From contig JAQRGA010000042.1 in NCBI GenBank assembly GCA_029237695.1, forward strand, positions 186,001-250,000: DNA of 64,000 bases. The letters are read 5' to 3'. The DNA is from Conchocele bisecta (lineage: Eukaryota > Mollusca > Bivalvia > Lucinida > Thyasiridae). Under the pieces are notes generated by a model. It was not told the DNA's origin. It ran no database searches and worked only from the letters and a program-made list of their open reading frames with translations. Shown here in pieces: positions 23,717 through 32,491 of this stretch. A program made the translations under genes and the position numbers. Numbering within the stretch: the first letter of the stretch is position 1; the number at the start of each line of letters is the position of its first letter.

Positions 23717-24403
23717 ATGCTTAATGTTAATATACCGCCGGAGCAGCATATAAAAGTACTTAATGGTCAAGGCTGGGTCGGTCTTATTGATACAATGGGT
23801 ACTGAATCAACAGTAGTAAATGCTGCCAGAGTCTCTTTTGGAAAAATAAGAAAAGAGATGAATACTCAAGATATTGTACTTCTGGAATATCTTATCAAAA
23901 ATAGACATACAAGCCCTCTGGAACATTTAGTTTTTACATTTAGCGTTCACTGTCCTCTTTTCATAAGAAGTCAATGGCATAGGCATAGAACATGGTCATA
24001 TAATGAACTTTCAAGAAGGTATACTGAAGATGATATTACTTTTTTTACACCTAAACATTTAAGGCAGCAGGCAAAAGTAGATAGACAGGCCTCTGTAAAA
24101 AATTTAGACTTTGACTATGCATCACTTGTCGGCGATATAGATAAACATAATAAAGACTCTCTAAAATTTTATGAATATTTACTGAAAAAAGGTGTTTGCA
24201 GAGAAGAGGCAAGAGGGGTTCTTACTCAAAATATGATGGTAACTTTCTGGGGAACCGTAAATCTTGGTAACCTCATACATTTTCTAGATCTTAGAGATCA
24301 TGACCATGCACAATGGGAAATAAGAGAGTATGCAATAGCAATTAAAAATTTAATTACACCATCTATCCCTAATGTTGCAAATTATCTAAAGTGGAATAAT
24401 TAA
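23717..24403 (+). CDS. thyX: flavin-dependent thymidylate synthase
   Basis: 228 residues. The ThyX signature RHRTWSYNELSRRYTED is complete (RHRxxSxNExSxRY), with the upstream HTSPLEHLVFTF and the C-terminal RDHDHAQWEIREYA that binds nucleotide and flavin. It methylates dUMP to dTMP using methylene-tetrahydrofolate and FAD, and replaces ThyA. GGAGAAAT precedes ATG 23717. The last 18 bases overlap the antisense end of a truncated transposase gene, showing that IS debris abuts a vital gene without damaging it. Confidence 0.96.
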   Translation: MLNVNIPPEQHIKVLNGQGWVGLIDTMGTESTVVNAARVSFGKIRKEMNTQDIVLLEYLIKNRHTSPLEHLVFTFSVHCPLFIRSQWHRHRTWSYNELSRRYTEDDITFFTPKHLRQQAKVDRQASVKNLDFDYASLVGDIDKHNKDSLKFYEYLLKKGVCREEARGVLTQNMMVTFWGTVNLGNLIHFLDLRDHDHAQWEIREYAIAIKNLITPSIPNVANYLKWNN

Positions 24404-25012
24404 AACCATCTTATATTGGAATAACCTAACATCGGTAAACTGCATATTTGATTTCAGTTTACCGTTTTTCTTTAAACTATTATAAAAAGATTGGTATAAT
24501 TTTAAGATTTTATTTTCATCAAATTCAATAATACATGCAATTTTGTCAATAATTATATTTTTTATTGTCCCGAGGAATCTATGCCTCCATTTGAATGCAG
24601 CCTTAATATTTATTCTACAAACTGCTGCAGATTTTTCCAACGACGATCCATTTAGTATTTCTTTAATATAATCATCCTGAACTTTCTCATGATGCAGCCT
24701 TTCAAAAGGAGTATTTGTTAAACAGGTAAAATGTCTCCTGCAATCCTTACACACATATCTCTGAACGTCGAGTCTTATTCCAAACTTAACAAATTTAAGC
24801 CTATGACAGCATGGATAATGTTCTACCTTTTCATTTATTTTTGATAGAAAATCCGGCAATAATTGTTTAGAGGCTGCAATAATTCCTTCTAATTCTAACG
24901 GGCTCAATGCGGTTGGTTTATGCAATATATCATCAAGTTGAATCTTACTGTTCACATTAATATTTATATTTTTAGATAATTTTTGATCGTTACAATACAC
25001 TGTCAATCTCAT
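24386..25012 (-). pseudogene. truncated IS1595-type transposase
   Basis: 208 residues. A zinc-ribbon region (YPCCHRLKFVKFGI, then YVCKDCRRHF) leads into TNTPFERLHHEK and an HTH-like region (EKSAAVCRINIKAAFKWRHR), the layout of IS1595/ISNwi N-termini. The DDE domain that should follow is lost after the first acidic motif (EFDENKI); the last 45 residues are unrelated and end inside the thyX stop region. Usual length is about 300 or more residues, so it cannot transpose. ATG 25012 is followed upstream by an anomalous GC-richer stretch that may be other IS debris. Confidence 0.7.
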
Positions 25013-25560
25013 TATAATGTCAGCTTTCCGAGGGTATAATTGTAAAGAAGAATGCTATACTGAAGATATTGTCAAATCTGCGATTTTACTGTAGGCTTTA
25101 TCTAATGAGTGATTGTCGCCAGTGTCCGATGTGCATGCTGCGGGGAACTTTACCAATAGCGAAGAGCCTCATTCTGCAGCCAGAAGCTGCCAAACGCCTA
25201 AACATTCATAAGAAAAGTCTGAACTGGAAACACCACCTGAAGAGCATTTCGTATATAAGAAAACATTAGTACCATAAACAGCACCAGCTAGCCGCCGCAT
25301 TTCAATTCGTACAGAACGTCCTGCCAGACTCCGCATCAATTATACACAACCACGTTTTCGAGATTTTCTTTTTAATTTTTTTATATCCCTTAGATGATTC
25401 CAGAAAATATGTTTCATCAAAAATTAAAATTTATATGATTGAGTTATAAAATATACCTTTAGTCCTTGAAATTATATCGTATAAACTATATTTTCATTTT
25501 AACGTTTTTAGACTCTCTATCAAAGTTTTAAAACATTGTTCTTTAAAAATTTAATCTGTT
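25013..25560. other. IS debris and unusual-composition segment before the thi riboswitch
   Basis: About 25080-25350 is visibly richer in G+C than anything nearby and contains open frames on both strands (for example a plus-strand 66-codon frame with SDCRQCPMCMLRG), none with a convincing start or family. The segment is probably transferred DNA in decay. 25350-25560 is AT-rich and probably carries the thi operon promoter. Confidence 0.4.
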
Positions 25561-25562
25561 TG

Positions 25563-25735
25563 CTAGGGGTGCCGCAAAGCTGAGAAACTGTGCTGAGCCT
25601 AGATAAGCTTGGTGATAAGTTTTGATTATGAGTGCTAAGTTTTGAGTTTTTAAACAATTCAAGACTTAATATTCACAATTTAATACTTTTTACAGTTGAC
25701 CCTCGAACCTGAACTGGATAATACCAGCGTAGGAA
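25563..25735 (+). promoter_or_regulatory. TPP riboswitch (THI element)
   Basis: The conserved blocks are present: CTAGGGGTGCC and GCTGAGA at 25564-25584, and ACCCTCGAACCTGAACTGG then ATAATACCAGCGTAGGAAAG at 25700-25737. These are the P2/P3 and P4/P5 elements that bind thiamine pyrophosphate. The P3 extension is long (over 100 bases between blocks). It precedes thiS and the whole thi operon, so excess TPP should switch the operon off through the downstream hairpins. Confidence 0.93.
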
Positions 25736-25755
25736 AGCTTTATACTATAATTTAT

Positions 25756-25776
25756 ACAGATAAAAAAACTATCTGT
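25756..25776 (+). terminator. first hairpin of the thi expression platform
   Basis: ACAGATA (25756-25762) pairs perfectly with TATCTGT (25770-25776) around a seven-base loop, followed by TTTTATAATTTTTT. It may act as a weak terminator or anti-terminator component between riboswitch and main terminator. Confidence 0.5.
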
Positions 25777-25789
25777 TTTATAATTTTTT

Positions 25790-25822
25790 GCCGTACACTT
25801 ACTCGTGTGCGGCTTTTTTTTT
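25790..25822 (+). terminator. riboswitch-controlled intrinsic terminator
   Basis: GCCGTACAC (25790-25798) and GTGTGCGGC (25805-25813) form a nine-pair stem with one wobble and a six-base loop, followed by nine T (25814-25822). It lies between the TPP riboswitch and the thiS ribosome site, the standard place for transcription attenuation. Confidence 0.88.
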
Positions 25823-25841
25823 GATTTTATCAGGAGGGAAA

Positions 25842-26042
25842 ATGAATATAAATTTGAATGGCATAAGTACGTCTGTTGAGCAAAAATCATCGTTCAATTG
25901 TGTAATTAAAAATTTAAATTTTTCAGATGACGGTTTAATTACACTGCTTAATAAAAATATTATTCCAAAAGAAAAATGGAATAATACAATTCTTAATGAA
26001 AATGATTCTTTAGAAATCATCTCTTTTGTTTCTGGAGGCTAA
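25842..26042 (+). CDS. thiS: sulfur-carrier protein ThiS
   Basis: 66 residues with a ubiquitin-like pattern and the obligatory C-terminal GG (SFVSGG). The start at 25842 is set by AGGAGGG seven to ten bases upstream; an in-frame ATG at 25788 lies within the terminator hairpin and is rejected. ThiF adenylates the terminal glycine and sulfur is loaded as a thiocarboxylate for ThiG. First gene of the operon, about 150 bases before thiG. Confidence 0.9.
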   Translation: MNINLNGISTSVEQKSSFNCVIKNLNFSDDGLITLLNKNIIPKEKWNNTILNENDSLEIISFVSGG

Positions 26043-26193
26043 ATAATTTCAGATCTTAGAATTCAGATTTGATTGAGTAAGAGTTAAGAGAATATAAACT
26101 TCACCCTTACCATGAACGAAGTGAATAGTTTATAGAGAATATGGTGAGAAAAATCAGTTTCTAATTACAAATTTTAAAAGGAGACATCTATAA
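26043..26193. repeat. intergenic repeat, copy A (thiS-thiG)
   Basis: Starts ATTTCAGATCTTAGAATTCAG and later contains CCATGAACGAAGTGAATAGTT. The thiE-thiC gap has matching parts (ATTTCAGATCTTAG..AATTCAG at 29667-29697 and CCATGAGTAACTGAATAATT near 29770). The shared elements are separated by variable sequence, as in an eroded interspersed repeat. It ends with the AAAAGGAGA site of thiG. Confidence 0.6.
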
Positions 26194-26961
26194 ATGAATA
26201 AGCTTATTTTAGGTAATAAAACGTTTAACAGTAGACTTTTAACGGGCACAGGTAAATTCGGAGACAAATCCATTATACCTGAAATGTTAAAATCTACAAA
26301 ATCAGAAATTATTACAGTTGCTTTAAGAAGGGTTAATATAAATAATCCGGAAGAAAATATACTTAATGTTATTCCTAAAGGAATAACATTATTGCCAAAT
26401 ACTTCAGGTGCAAGAACTGCCGAAGAAGCTGTAAAACTTGCAAGAATAGCAAAGGCTGCAGGATGTGGTAATTTCATAAAAATTGAGATTATAAATGACA
26501 TGAAATATCTGATGCCCGACAATGAAGAAACTATCAGAGCGACTAAAATTCTTGCTGCGGAAAATTTTATAGTTCTTCCTTATATCAATCCAGATGTTAT
26601 TACCGCAAAAAAACTGGAAGCTGCTGGAGCTGCTGCAGTCATGCCTTTAGGTTCACCAATCGGATCTCATCAGGGACTACAAACAAGACACCTAATAGAA
26701 ATACTTATTGAAAACTCAAATGTTCCAATAATCGTAGATGCCGGAATAGGCAAACCGTCCCATGCTGCAGATGCAATGGAGATGGGAGCAGATGCTGTTT
26801 TGGTCAATAGTGCTATTGCGTGTTCTGAAGATCCTGTACTAATGGGACAGGCTTTTTATAAAGCGGTAGAAGCAGGAAGAGAATGCTTTATTGCAGGAGC
26901 AAAAGAAAAAAGCAGATTCGCAGAAGCATCTTCTCCATTAACAGGTTTTATTTTTGAATAG
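26194..26961 (+). CDS. thiG: thiazole synthase ThiG
   Basis: 255 residues, a TIM barrel of normal length. Recognisable parts are [19 protein letters not shown] at the start, the lysine in GNFIKIEII that forms the Schiff base with the sugar phosphate, [17 protein letters not shown], and [21 protein letters not shown] with the phosphate-binding glycines. It builds the thiazole phosphate from deoxyxylulose phosphate, dehydroglycine (from ThiH) and ThiS thiocarboxylate. Strong AAAAGGAGA site before ATG. Confidence 0.96.
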   Translation: MNKLILGNKTFNSRLLTGTGKFGDKSIIPEMLKSTKSEIITVALRRVNINNPEENILNVIPKGITLLPNTSGARTAEEAVKLARIAKAAGCGNFIKIEIINDMKYLMPDNEETIRATKILAAENFIVLPYINPDVITAKKLEAAGAAAVMPLGSPIGSHQGLQTRHLIEILIENSNVPIIVDAGIGKPSHAADAMEMGADAVLVNSAIACSEDPVLMGQAFYKAVEAGRECFIAGAKEKSRFAEASSPLTGFIFE

Positions 26962-26973
26962 GGAAAGCTTTAA

Positions 26974-28077
26974 ATGTCTTTTAATAATGTATTAAAACAT
27001 TTTGATGATTTTGATTTTAAAAAATATTCATATTCTGCTTCAGACAGTGATATTCTAAATAGTATAAATAAGTCAAAACTGAATCATTATGATTTACTAA
27101 ATTTACTGTCAGACAAAGCAATAAAATATCTTGAGCTGATTGCAGAGAGAGCTAATAAACTGACTCATCAGTATTTCGGTAGAGCTATTTTATTATACGC
27201 ACCGATATATATCTCAAATTATTGTCAAAATGTATGCCTATATTGCGGATTTAATGCTCGAAACAGAATAAATAGAGCAAAACTCAATTTAGATGAGATA
27301 GAAAAAGAAGCTGTTAATCTTAAATCAACTGGCATTGAGCATGTTCTTCTGTTAACAGGAGAAGATTATAAAAAATCCGGTTTTGAATACATCAAAACTG
27401 CCGTAGAAATTCTAAAAAAACATTTCCATTCTGTTTCAATAGAAATTTATCCAATGAAAACAAATGAGTATTCTGAACTTAAGAGTGAAGGTATTGACGG
27501 TTTAACTATTTATCAGGAAGTTTATGATAAAGAAATTTACAAAAAAGTTCATCTCGGCGGTAAAAAACAGGATTATCAATACAGGCTTGATACACCTGAA
27601 CGAGGAGCAATTGCAGGTATAAGAACAATTAATATAGGTGCATTATTTGGTTTAGGAAATGTAATTAGTGAAGCTTTTTTCACTGCACTTCATGCTGAAT
27701 ATCTATCAGATAAATATTTAAATAGCGAATTCAGTGTCTCATTTCCAAGAATAAATACAGAGGGAACAGATTTTTCCATTATAAGCAATGTAGAAGATAA
27801 AAAGTTTATTCAGATGATTATAGCTATGCGTCTATTTTTACCTAAAATCGGCATAACGGTATCGACTAGAGAAAGTAGTAAACTCAGGGACAAAATTATT
27901 CATTTAGGAGCAACAAAACTATCAGCTGGTTCCTCTACAGCTGTCGGTGGATATACAGATCTAAATAACTCGGAGAAACAGTTCGATATTACAGATACAC
28001 GCTCAGTTGATGAGATTGCAAAAATGCTGAAGTCAAATAACTTTCAACCTGTTTTTAAAGATTGGGAACAAATATGA
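26974..28077 (+). CDS. thiH: 2-iminoacetate synthase ThiH (radical SAM)
   Basis: 367 residues. The radical-SAM cluster motif is C84-x3-C88-x2-C91 in SNYCQNVCLYCGF. The ThiH-specific C-terminal region follows, with CxxC replaced by ordinary sequence as is usual. It cleaves tyrosine to dehydroglycine and p-cresol, an oxygen-sensitive reaction used in place of the oxidase ThiO, which fits anaerobic or microaerobic life. It begins 12 bases after thiG; its TGA overlaps the ATG of thiF (ATGA), indicating coupling. Confidence 0.95.
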   Translation: MSFNNVLKHFDDFDFKKYSYSASDSDILNSINKSKLNHYDLLNLLSDKAIKYLELIAERANKLTHQYFGRAILLYAPIYISNYCQNVCLYCGFNARNRINRAKLNLDEIEKEAVNLKSTGIEHVLLLTGEDYKKSGFEYIKTAVEILKKHFHSVSIEIYPMKTNEYSELKSEGIDGLTIYQEVYDKEIYKKVHLGGKKQDYQYRLDTPERGAIAGIRTINIGALFGLGNVISEAFFTALHAEYLSDKYLNSEFSVSFPRINTEGTDFSIISNVEDKKFIQMIIAMRLFLPKIGITVSTRESSKLRDKIIHLGATKLSAGSSTAVGGYTDLNNSEKQFDITDTRSVDEIAKMLKSNNFQPVFKDWEQI

Positions 28078-28616
28078 AAAAGATCGGAATAGCAGGAGCC
28101 GGCGGAATAGGTTCTAACGTTGCGGTTAATCTCATTAGAAGCGGCGTTCAAAATATAAAAATAGTTGATTTTGATGTTGTTGATAAAAGCAATCTAAACC
28201 GTCAGTTTTATTTTGAAGATCAAATAGGAATACTAAAGTCAGAAGCTATTTATGAAAATCTTATACGAATAGACAAAACAGCAAATATAGATTCTATAAA
28301 TCTTAAACTTGACAGTACAAATATAAGAGAAATTTTCTCCGACTGCGAAATTATTGTGGAAGCTTTTGATGTGAAAGAAAACAAAATCATGCTGATCGAA
28401 GAGCTTCTTGGTTCAAAAGATTTAATCATATCAGCTTCAGGAATTGCTGATCATGATATTGAATCCTTAAAAATTACTAAAATCACACATAATCTTTATA
28501 TTGTCGGCGATAATAAAAAAGATATATGTCAATATAAAACTTACTATTCAAAAGTTGCCGCCGCAGCTGCAATGATGGCAAATCTTGTTTTAGAAAAAGG
28601 AGGATTTTATGAATAG
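28074..28616 (+). CDS. thiF: ThiF-family adenylyltransferase (short form)
   Basis: About 180 residues from ATG 28074, chosen over ATG 28062 because it overlaps the thiH stop and starts MKKIGIAGAGGIGSN directly at the nucleotide-binding motif. LNRQFYF gives the arginine that contacts ATP. The structural zinc CxxC pairs and the C-terminal domain of E. coli ThiF are absent; this is the short form found in Clostridia and Bacteroidota thi operons. It activates ThiS by adenylation. Eight-base overlap with the next gene. Confidence 0.88.
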   Translation: MKKIGIAGAGGIGSNVAVNLIRSGVQNIKIVDFDVVDKSNLNRQFYFEDQIGILKSEAIYENLIRIDKTANIDSINLKLDSTNIREIFSDCEIIVEAFDVKENKIMLIEELLGSKDLIISASGIADHDIESLKITKITHNLYIVGDNKKDICQYKTYYSKVAAAAAMMANLVLEKGGFYE

Positions 28617-29646
28617 TTATAGAATTCTGGATGCAAATATAAATAGAACATCCGAAGGCTTAAGAGTCATAGAAGACATAATGCGGTTTAATTACTGCAA
28701 TAAAGAGATAACTGAAAAATTAAAAATAATAAGACATAGCTTAAGAAAAAAATTTAAAGAATTTAATGATGAAATGATTTTTCATCGTGATGCAGTTAAA
28801 GATATAGGTTTAGAAATAAGTCAATCTACAACTCTTGATAATAAATACTCTATAAATGAACTTCTAACAGCCAACTTCAAACGTGTTTCTGAGTCACTAA
28901 GGGTAATAGAAGAAATTTCTAAAATCATAAATGAATACGATAAATCTAAATCAGTAGAAAAAATAAGATTCCAAGTTTATGAAATTGAAAAAGGAGTATC
29001 TTCAAAATTTATAAAACCATTCATACCTTTTGGATTATATGGAATAACCTGCGAAAGATTTTCAAATGGCAGAGATAATATCGAATGCGTAAAACAGATG
29101 ATTGGCGGCGGAGTAAAGATTATTCAATATAGAGATAAAAATAGTGAATTTGAAAAAAAACTAAAAGAAGCCGAAGAAATTTCTAAAATATGTAAATCAA
29201 GCGATGTCGTCTTTATCGTTAATGATCATATTGATATTGCACTGGCAGTTGATGCAGACGGTGTACATCTCGGTCATAATGATTTCAGTATTCAGTTTGC
29301 AAAATCAATTCTTGGTCCGTATAAAATGATTGGTCGATCAACTCACTCTCCTGAGCAGGCAGAAAAGGCTGTTTCCGAAGGCGCCGACTACATAGGTGTA
29401 GGACCAATCTTCAAAACAACGACAAAAGATACAGCTCCTGTCAGTTTAAAGTATTTAGAATATGCCGTCAAAAATATAAAAATTCCATTTATCACTATTG
29501 GTGGAATTAAAGAACATAACCTAGATGAAATTTTAAGCTATGGTGCAAATAGGGTAGCACTTGTTAGTGAAATAGTCGGTGCTGAAAATATACAGGAAAA
29601 AACGCGTTCCATAAATGGTAAAATATTAGCTGCTGCTCAGATTTAA
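28609..29646 (+). CDS. thiE: ThiD2-ThiE fusion: HMP-P kinase plus thiamine-phosphate synthase
   Basis: 345 residues, two domains. Residues 1-130 form the ThiD2-type domain (YRILDANINRTSEGLRVIED; later FKRVSESLRVIEEI). ThiD2 has been described as a strictly monofunctional HMP-phosphate kinase unrelated to ThiD. Residues 140-345 are ThiE: PFGLYGITCE, GGGVKIIQYRDKN, FIVNDHIDIALAVDADGVHL and IGRSTHSPEQA, with GVGPIFKTTTK. ThiE joins HMP-PP to thiazole phosphate. No thiD gene is present in the operon, so the fusion supplies that step. AAAAGGAGG site before ATG. Confidence 0.93.
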   Translation: MNSYRILDANINRTSEGLRVIEDIMRFNYCNKEITEKLKIIRHSLRKKFKEFNDEMIFHRDAVKDIGLEISQSTTLDNKYSINELLTANFKRVSESLRVIEEISKIINEYDKSKSVEKIRFQVYEIEKGVSSKFIKPFIPFGLYGITCERFSNGRDNIECVKQMIGGGVKIIQYRDKNSEFEKKLKEAEEISKICKSSDVVFIVNDHIDIALAVDADGVHLGHNDFSIQFAKSILGPYKMIGRSTHSPEQAEKAVSEGADYIGVGPIFKTTTKDTAPVSLKYLEYAVKNIKIPFITIGGIKEHNLDEILSYGANRVALVSEIVGAENIQEKTRSINGKILAAAQI

Positions 29647-29666
29647 GTTTGATATAGGAAAATTAA

Positions 29667-29800
29667 TTTCAGATCTTAGATCTGAGAATTCAGATTTATT
29701 GAACTGGAGGCAAAAGGTAAGATCTAAAAACAAATGGCATAAAAATATATTCTTCCCGCTTCCTTCTTGCCATGAGTAACTGAATAATTTATCGCAAACA
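29667..29800. repeat. intergenic repeat, copy B (thiE-thiC)
   Basis: Shares two blocks with 26043-26193, as described there. It additionally contains TCAGATCTTAGATCTGA, a palindrome, at 29671-29687. The 203-bp gap otherwise holds only the AAAAGGAAA site of thiC. Confidence 0.55.
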
Positions 29801-29849
29801 GAGTGAAAAAAAATAATTAAATATTCATAATATAAAAAGGAAATAAAAA

Positions 29850-31142
29850 ATGAATTATGCAACACAGATTGATGCCGCAAAAAAAGGAATAATTACATCA
29901 CAGATGAAAGATGTCCTCAAAAGTGAAATTATTACAGAAGAACTTCTACTAGAAAAAGTTGCATCTGGTAAAATTGTAATTCCCGCCAATAAGATACATA
30001 CCAATTTATTTGGTATAGGCATAGGTGAAGGATTAAAAACAAAAGTAAATGTAAACCTCGGTGTTTCTGAAGAGAGTTACTCAATAGAGTGTGAACTTGA
30101 AAAAGCAAGATTAGCAATTGATTTAAAAGCTGATGCGATAATGGATTTAAGTACTTATGGTGCGACACAGAACTTCCGCAAAAAACTTGTTGATCTTTCT
30201 ACTATAATGCTGGGTACAGTTCCAATGTATGATGCTGTTACAAAATATGGTAAAAATATAAAAGAGATGACGGTTGACAATCTATTTGATGTTGTTAAAG
30301 AACATATTAAAGACGGAATAGATTTTTTGACAATCCATGCTGGCTTTACACGTATTGCAGCTGAAAGAGTTGATAGAAATAAAAGATTAACAAATATAGT
30401 AAGTAGAGGCGGTTCCATACTTTATCAATGGATGCTTGAAAATGACAGAGAAAATCCATTTTATGAATATTATGATAGACTTTTAGAAATGTGTAAAGAA
30501 TATGACGTAACATTGAGTCTTGGTGATGGATTAAGACCAGGCAGCCTTTCAGATTCAACAGATGCTCCTCAAATACAGGAATTGATAATTCTTGGTGAAC
30601 TTACAAAAGAAGCATGGAAAGAAGATGTACAGGTGATGATTGAAGGTCCTGGACATATACCCATAAATGAAATTCACACAAATATCCAACTTCAAAAAAA
30701 ACTATGCCACGGTGCTCCTTTTTATGTACTTGGACCAATTGTAACCGATATTGCCCCGGGCTATGATCATATTACTTCAGCAATAGGCGGAGCAATAGCA
30801 GCATCAAGCGGAGCTGATTTCCTATGCTTTGTTACACCTGCAGAACATCTCCGTCTTCCAACAGTTAAAGATATGAAAGAGGGTTTAATTGCAACAAGAA
30901 TAGCAGCACACTCAGGAGATATCGGAAAAAATATTCCAGGAGCAATGGACTGGGACATCAAAATGAGCAGTGCAAGAGGAAGTTTGAACTGGCAAGAAAT
31001 GCTTAAAAATTCTATTGATCCTAAAAAGGCTGAAAAATACCGTAAATCGTCAATGCCTAAAGATTCAGATGTATGCTCCATGTGTGGCGATTTATGCCCA
31101 ATAAAAAGATTAAATGAGTTAAAGAAACAATCTACAGTTTGA
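29850..31142 (+). CDS. thiC: phosphomethylpyrimidine synthase ThiC
   Basis: 430 residues, the shorter bacterial form. Conserved blocks include [52 protein letters not shown] and the metal-site region [14 protein letters not shown]. The C-terminal cluster motif is C409-x2-C412-x3-C416 ([11 protein letters not shown]), spacing slightly different from the usual CxxCxxxxC. ThiC rearranges AIR to HMP-P using SAM and a 4Fe-4S cluster. Last gene of the operon; a hairpin follows. Confidence 0.95.
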   Translation: MNYATQIDAAKKGIITSQMKDVLKSEIITEELLLEKVASGKIVIPANKIHTNLFGIGIGEGLKTKVNVNLGVSEESYSIECELEKARLAIDLKADAIMDLSTYGATQNFRKKLVDLSTIMLGTVPMYDAVTKYGKNIKEMTVDNLFDVVKEHIKDGIDFLTIHAGFTRIAAERVDRNKRLTNIVSRGGSILYQWMLENDRENPFYEYYDRLLEMCKEYDVTLSLGDGLRPGSLSDSTDAPQIQELIILGELTKEAWKEDVQVMIEGPGHIPINEIHTNIQLQKKLCHGAPFYVLGPIVTDIAPGYDHITSAIGGAIAASSGADFLCFVTPAEHLRLPTVKDMKEGLIATRIAAHSGDIGKNIPGAMDWDIKMSSARGSLNWQEMLKNSIDPKKAEKYRKSSMPKDSDVCSMCGDLCPIKRLNELKKQSTV

Positions 31143-31148
31143 TAAAAA

Positions 31149-31182
31149 GTAAGCCCCTTTGTAAAACAAAAGAGGCTTATAG
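31149..31182 (+). terminator. hairpin after thiC
   Basis: TAAGCCCCTTT pairs with AAAGAGGCTTA with one mismatch around a short loop. The T-run is weak (AGTTTGG), so termination may be partial. Confidence 0.5.
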
Positions 31183-31422
31183 TTTGGAGTAAATTTCTGC
31201 AATATTGGGACAAATATGGTGGGGATAGGAAGATTTGAATTATTGCAGAAACCTAATTCCTCACTGAGTCTTAAAGATATACGCCTTTATTTTTTTTACA
31301 ATCAATTTTTAAACTTTCTTAAATAATATACTTCGAGTTAATATTTGATATTTCTCAGAGGTGAAAACTCAATTTTTAAAGTAAGCGTAAAGACAGGTTT
31401 ACCTATTAATTTTTGATAAAGG

Positions 31423-31665
31423 TTATTTTTTTAAATAAATATCTGATAAATTTGTTGCTATTGGCTTTGAAAAGAGTGCTAGGAAATTGTCTGAAGATAT
31501 TTTTAGATGTCCATATCTTTTCAAATTCTTAAGCTTATTAAAAGAAAAAATTACTTCGATAGTAGTTAAACCTTTCCATGCATCCATTGGAAGCCTTGTT
31601 TTATAAAAATAGTATGCAATAGAACCACTAATTACTACTCCGAATACTTTGAATACTGCTATCAA
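31423..31665 (-). pseudogene. remnant resembling a transposase C-terminus (uncertain)
   Basis: An 80-codon frame. The pattern FYKTRLPMDAWKGLTTIEVI, FNKLKNLKRYG and a final NLSDIYLKK recalls transposase C-termini of several IS families, but I cannot name one. No ribosome site stands out. It ends about 50 bases from the trpC stop on the same strand. Treat as IS debris or an orphan frame. Confidence 0.3.
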
Positions 31666-31712
31666 TTTTTTGCATCATGAGTGGATTCAGATCTAAAATA
31701 TTCGTAAATAAT

Positions 31713-32491
31713 CTATTGCTGCTTTATTTGCTGTATTAAGGAAGCTTTATTATTTGAACACATTAAAAACTCTCCGATTAAAAGAGCATTACATTCATTT
31801 TCTAAAAGTCTGCGTGCAGATAAGATATTTTTTATACCGCTTTCACCTACAATAATTTTATCTTCAGGAATATATTTCTTTAATGATGATGTATTATCAC
31901 TATTAACTGTAAAATTGTTAAGGTCTCTATTATTTATTCCAATAATTAAAGCATCTGCTGATAATGCCTTTTCGAGATCATCCACATCATGAATCTCAAC
32001 AAGAGGTTCAATTTTTAAACTTCTGGCAATTGAAATATATTCATCCAACTGTGATTTACTTAATATCCTAGCGATAAGTAAAAATGAATCAGCATTTACT
32101 ATTTTAGATTCATAAATTTGAATTTCTGATATAATAAAATCTTTTCTTAAAATAGGAATATTTACAACTTTTTTTATCTCTATTAAATAGTTTATATCAC
32201 CCTTAAAATAAACTTTATCGGTCAATACACTAATAGCATCAGCTTTAGCTTGTTCATATTCTAATGCAATTTGAACAGGGTTAAAATTTTATCACAAATT
32301 ATACCTGCAGAAGGAGAAGCTTTTTTAACCTCGGCAATTACTGCATTATTTAGTAAAGCTTTTTTAAAATTTTTACCTTTAGGAAGTTCAAAAGCTCTTT
32401 TTTTATAATCTTTAAAATTATTAAAAATTTCAATAACTTCTTCTTTTTTGGTCTCTACAATTTTATGTAGAATTTCAGGCAGTTTTTTCAT
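31713..32491 (-). pseudogene. trpC: indole-3-glycerol phosphate synthase, frameshifted
   Basis: Frame one from ATG 32491 gives MKKLPEILHKIVETKKEEV and the catalytic lysine region (VIAEVKKASPSAGII), then diverges at CDKILTLF. Frame two picks up with PVQIALEYEQAKADAISVLT, LRKDFIIS and IGINNRDLNNFTV, GESGIKN and IGEFLM to 31713. Adding one A to the AAAA near 32290 restores CDKNFNPVQIA, exactly the family pattern. All catalytic motifs survive, so this is a recent break, slippage-dependent, or a sequencing error. An intact product would convert CdRP to indole-glycerol phosphate. Confidence 0.88.

Noticed and set aside
25788..25841. Longer thiS reading from ATG 25788
   Set aside because: It would start inside the terminator hairpin; AGGAGGG sets the start at 25842 and the ThiS fold begins there.
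31149..31260. Possible small RNA after thiC
   Set aside because: Only one imperfect hairpin with a weak T-run; explained better as a terminator.
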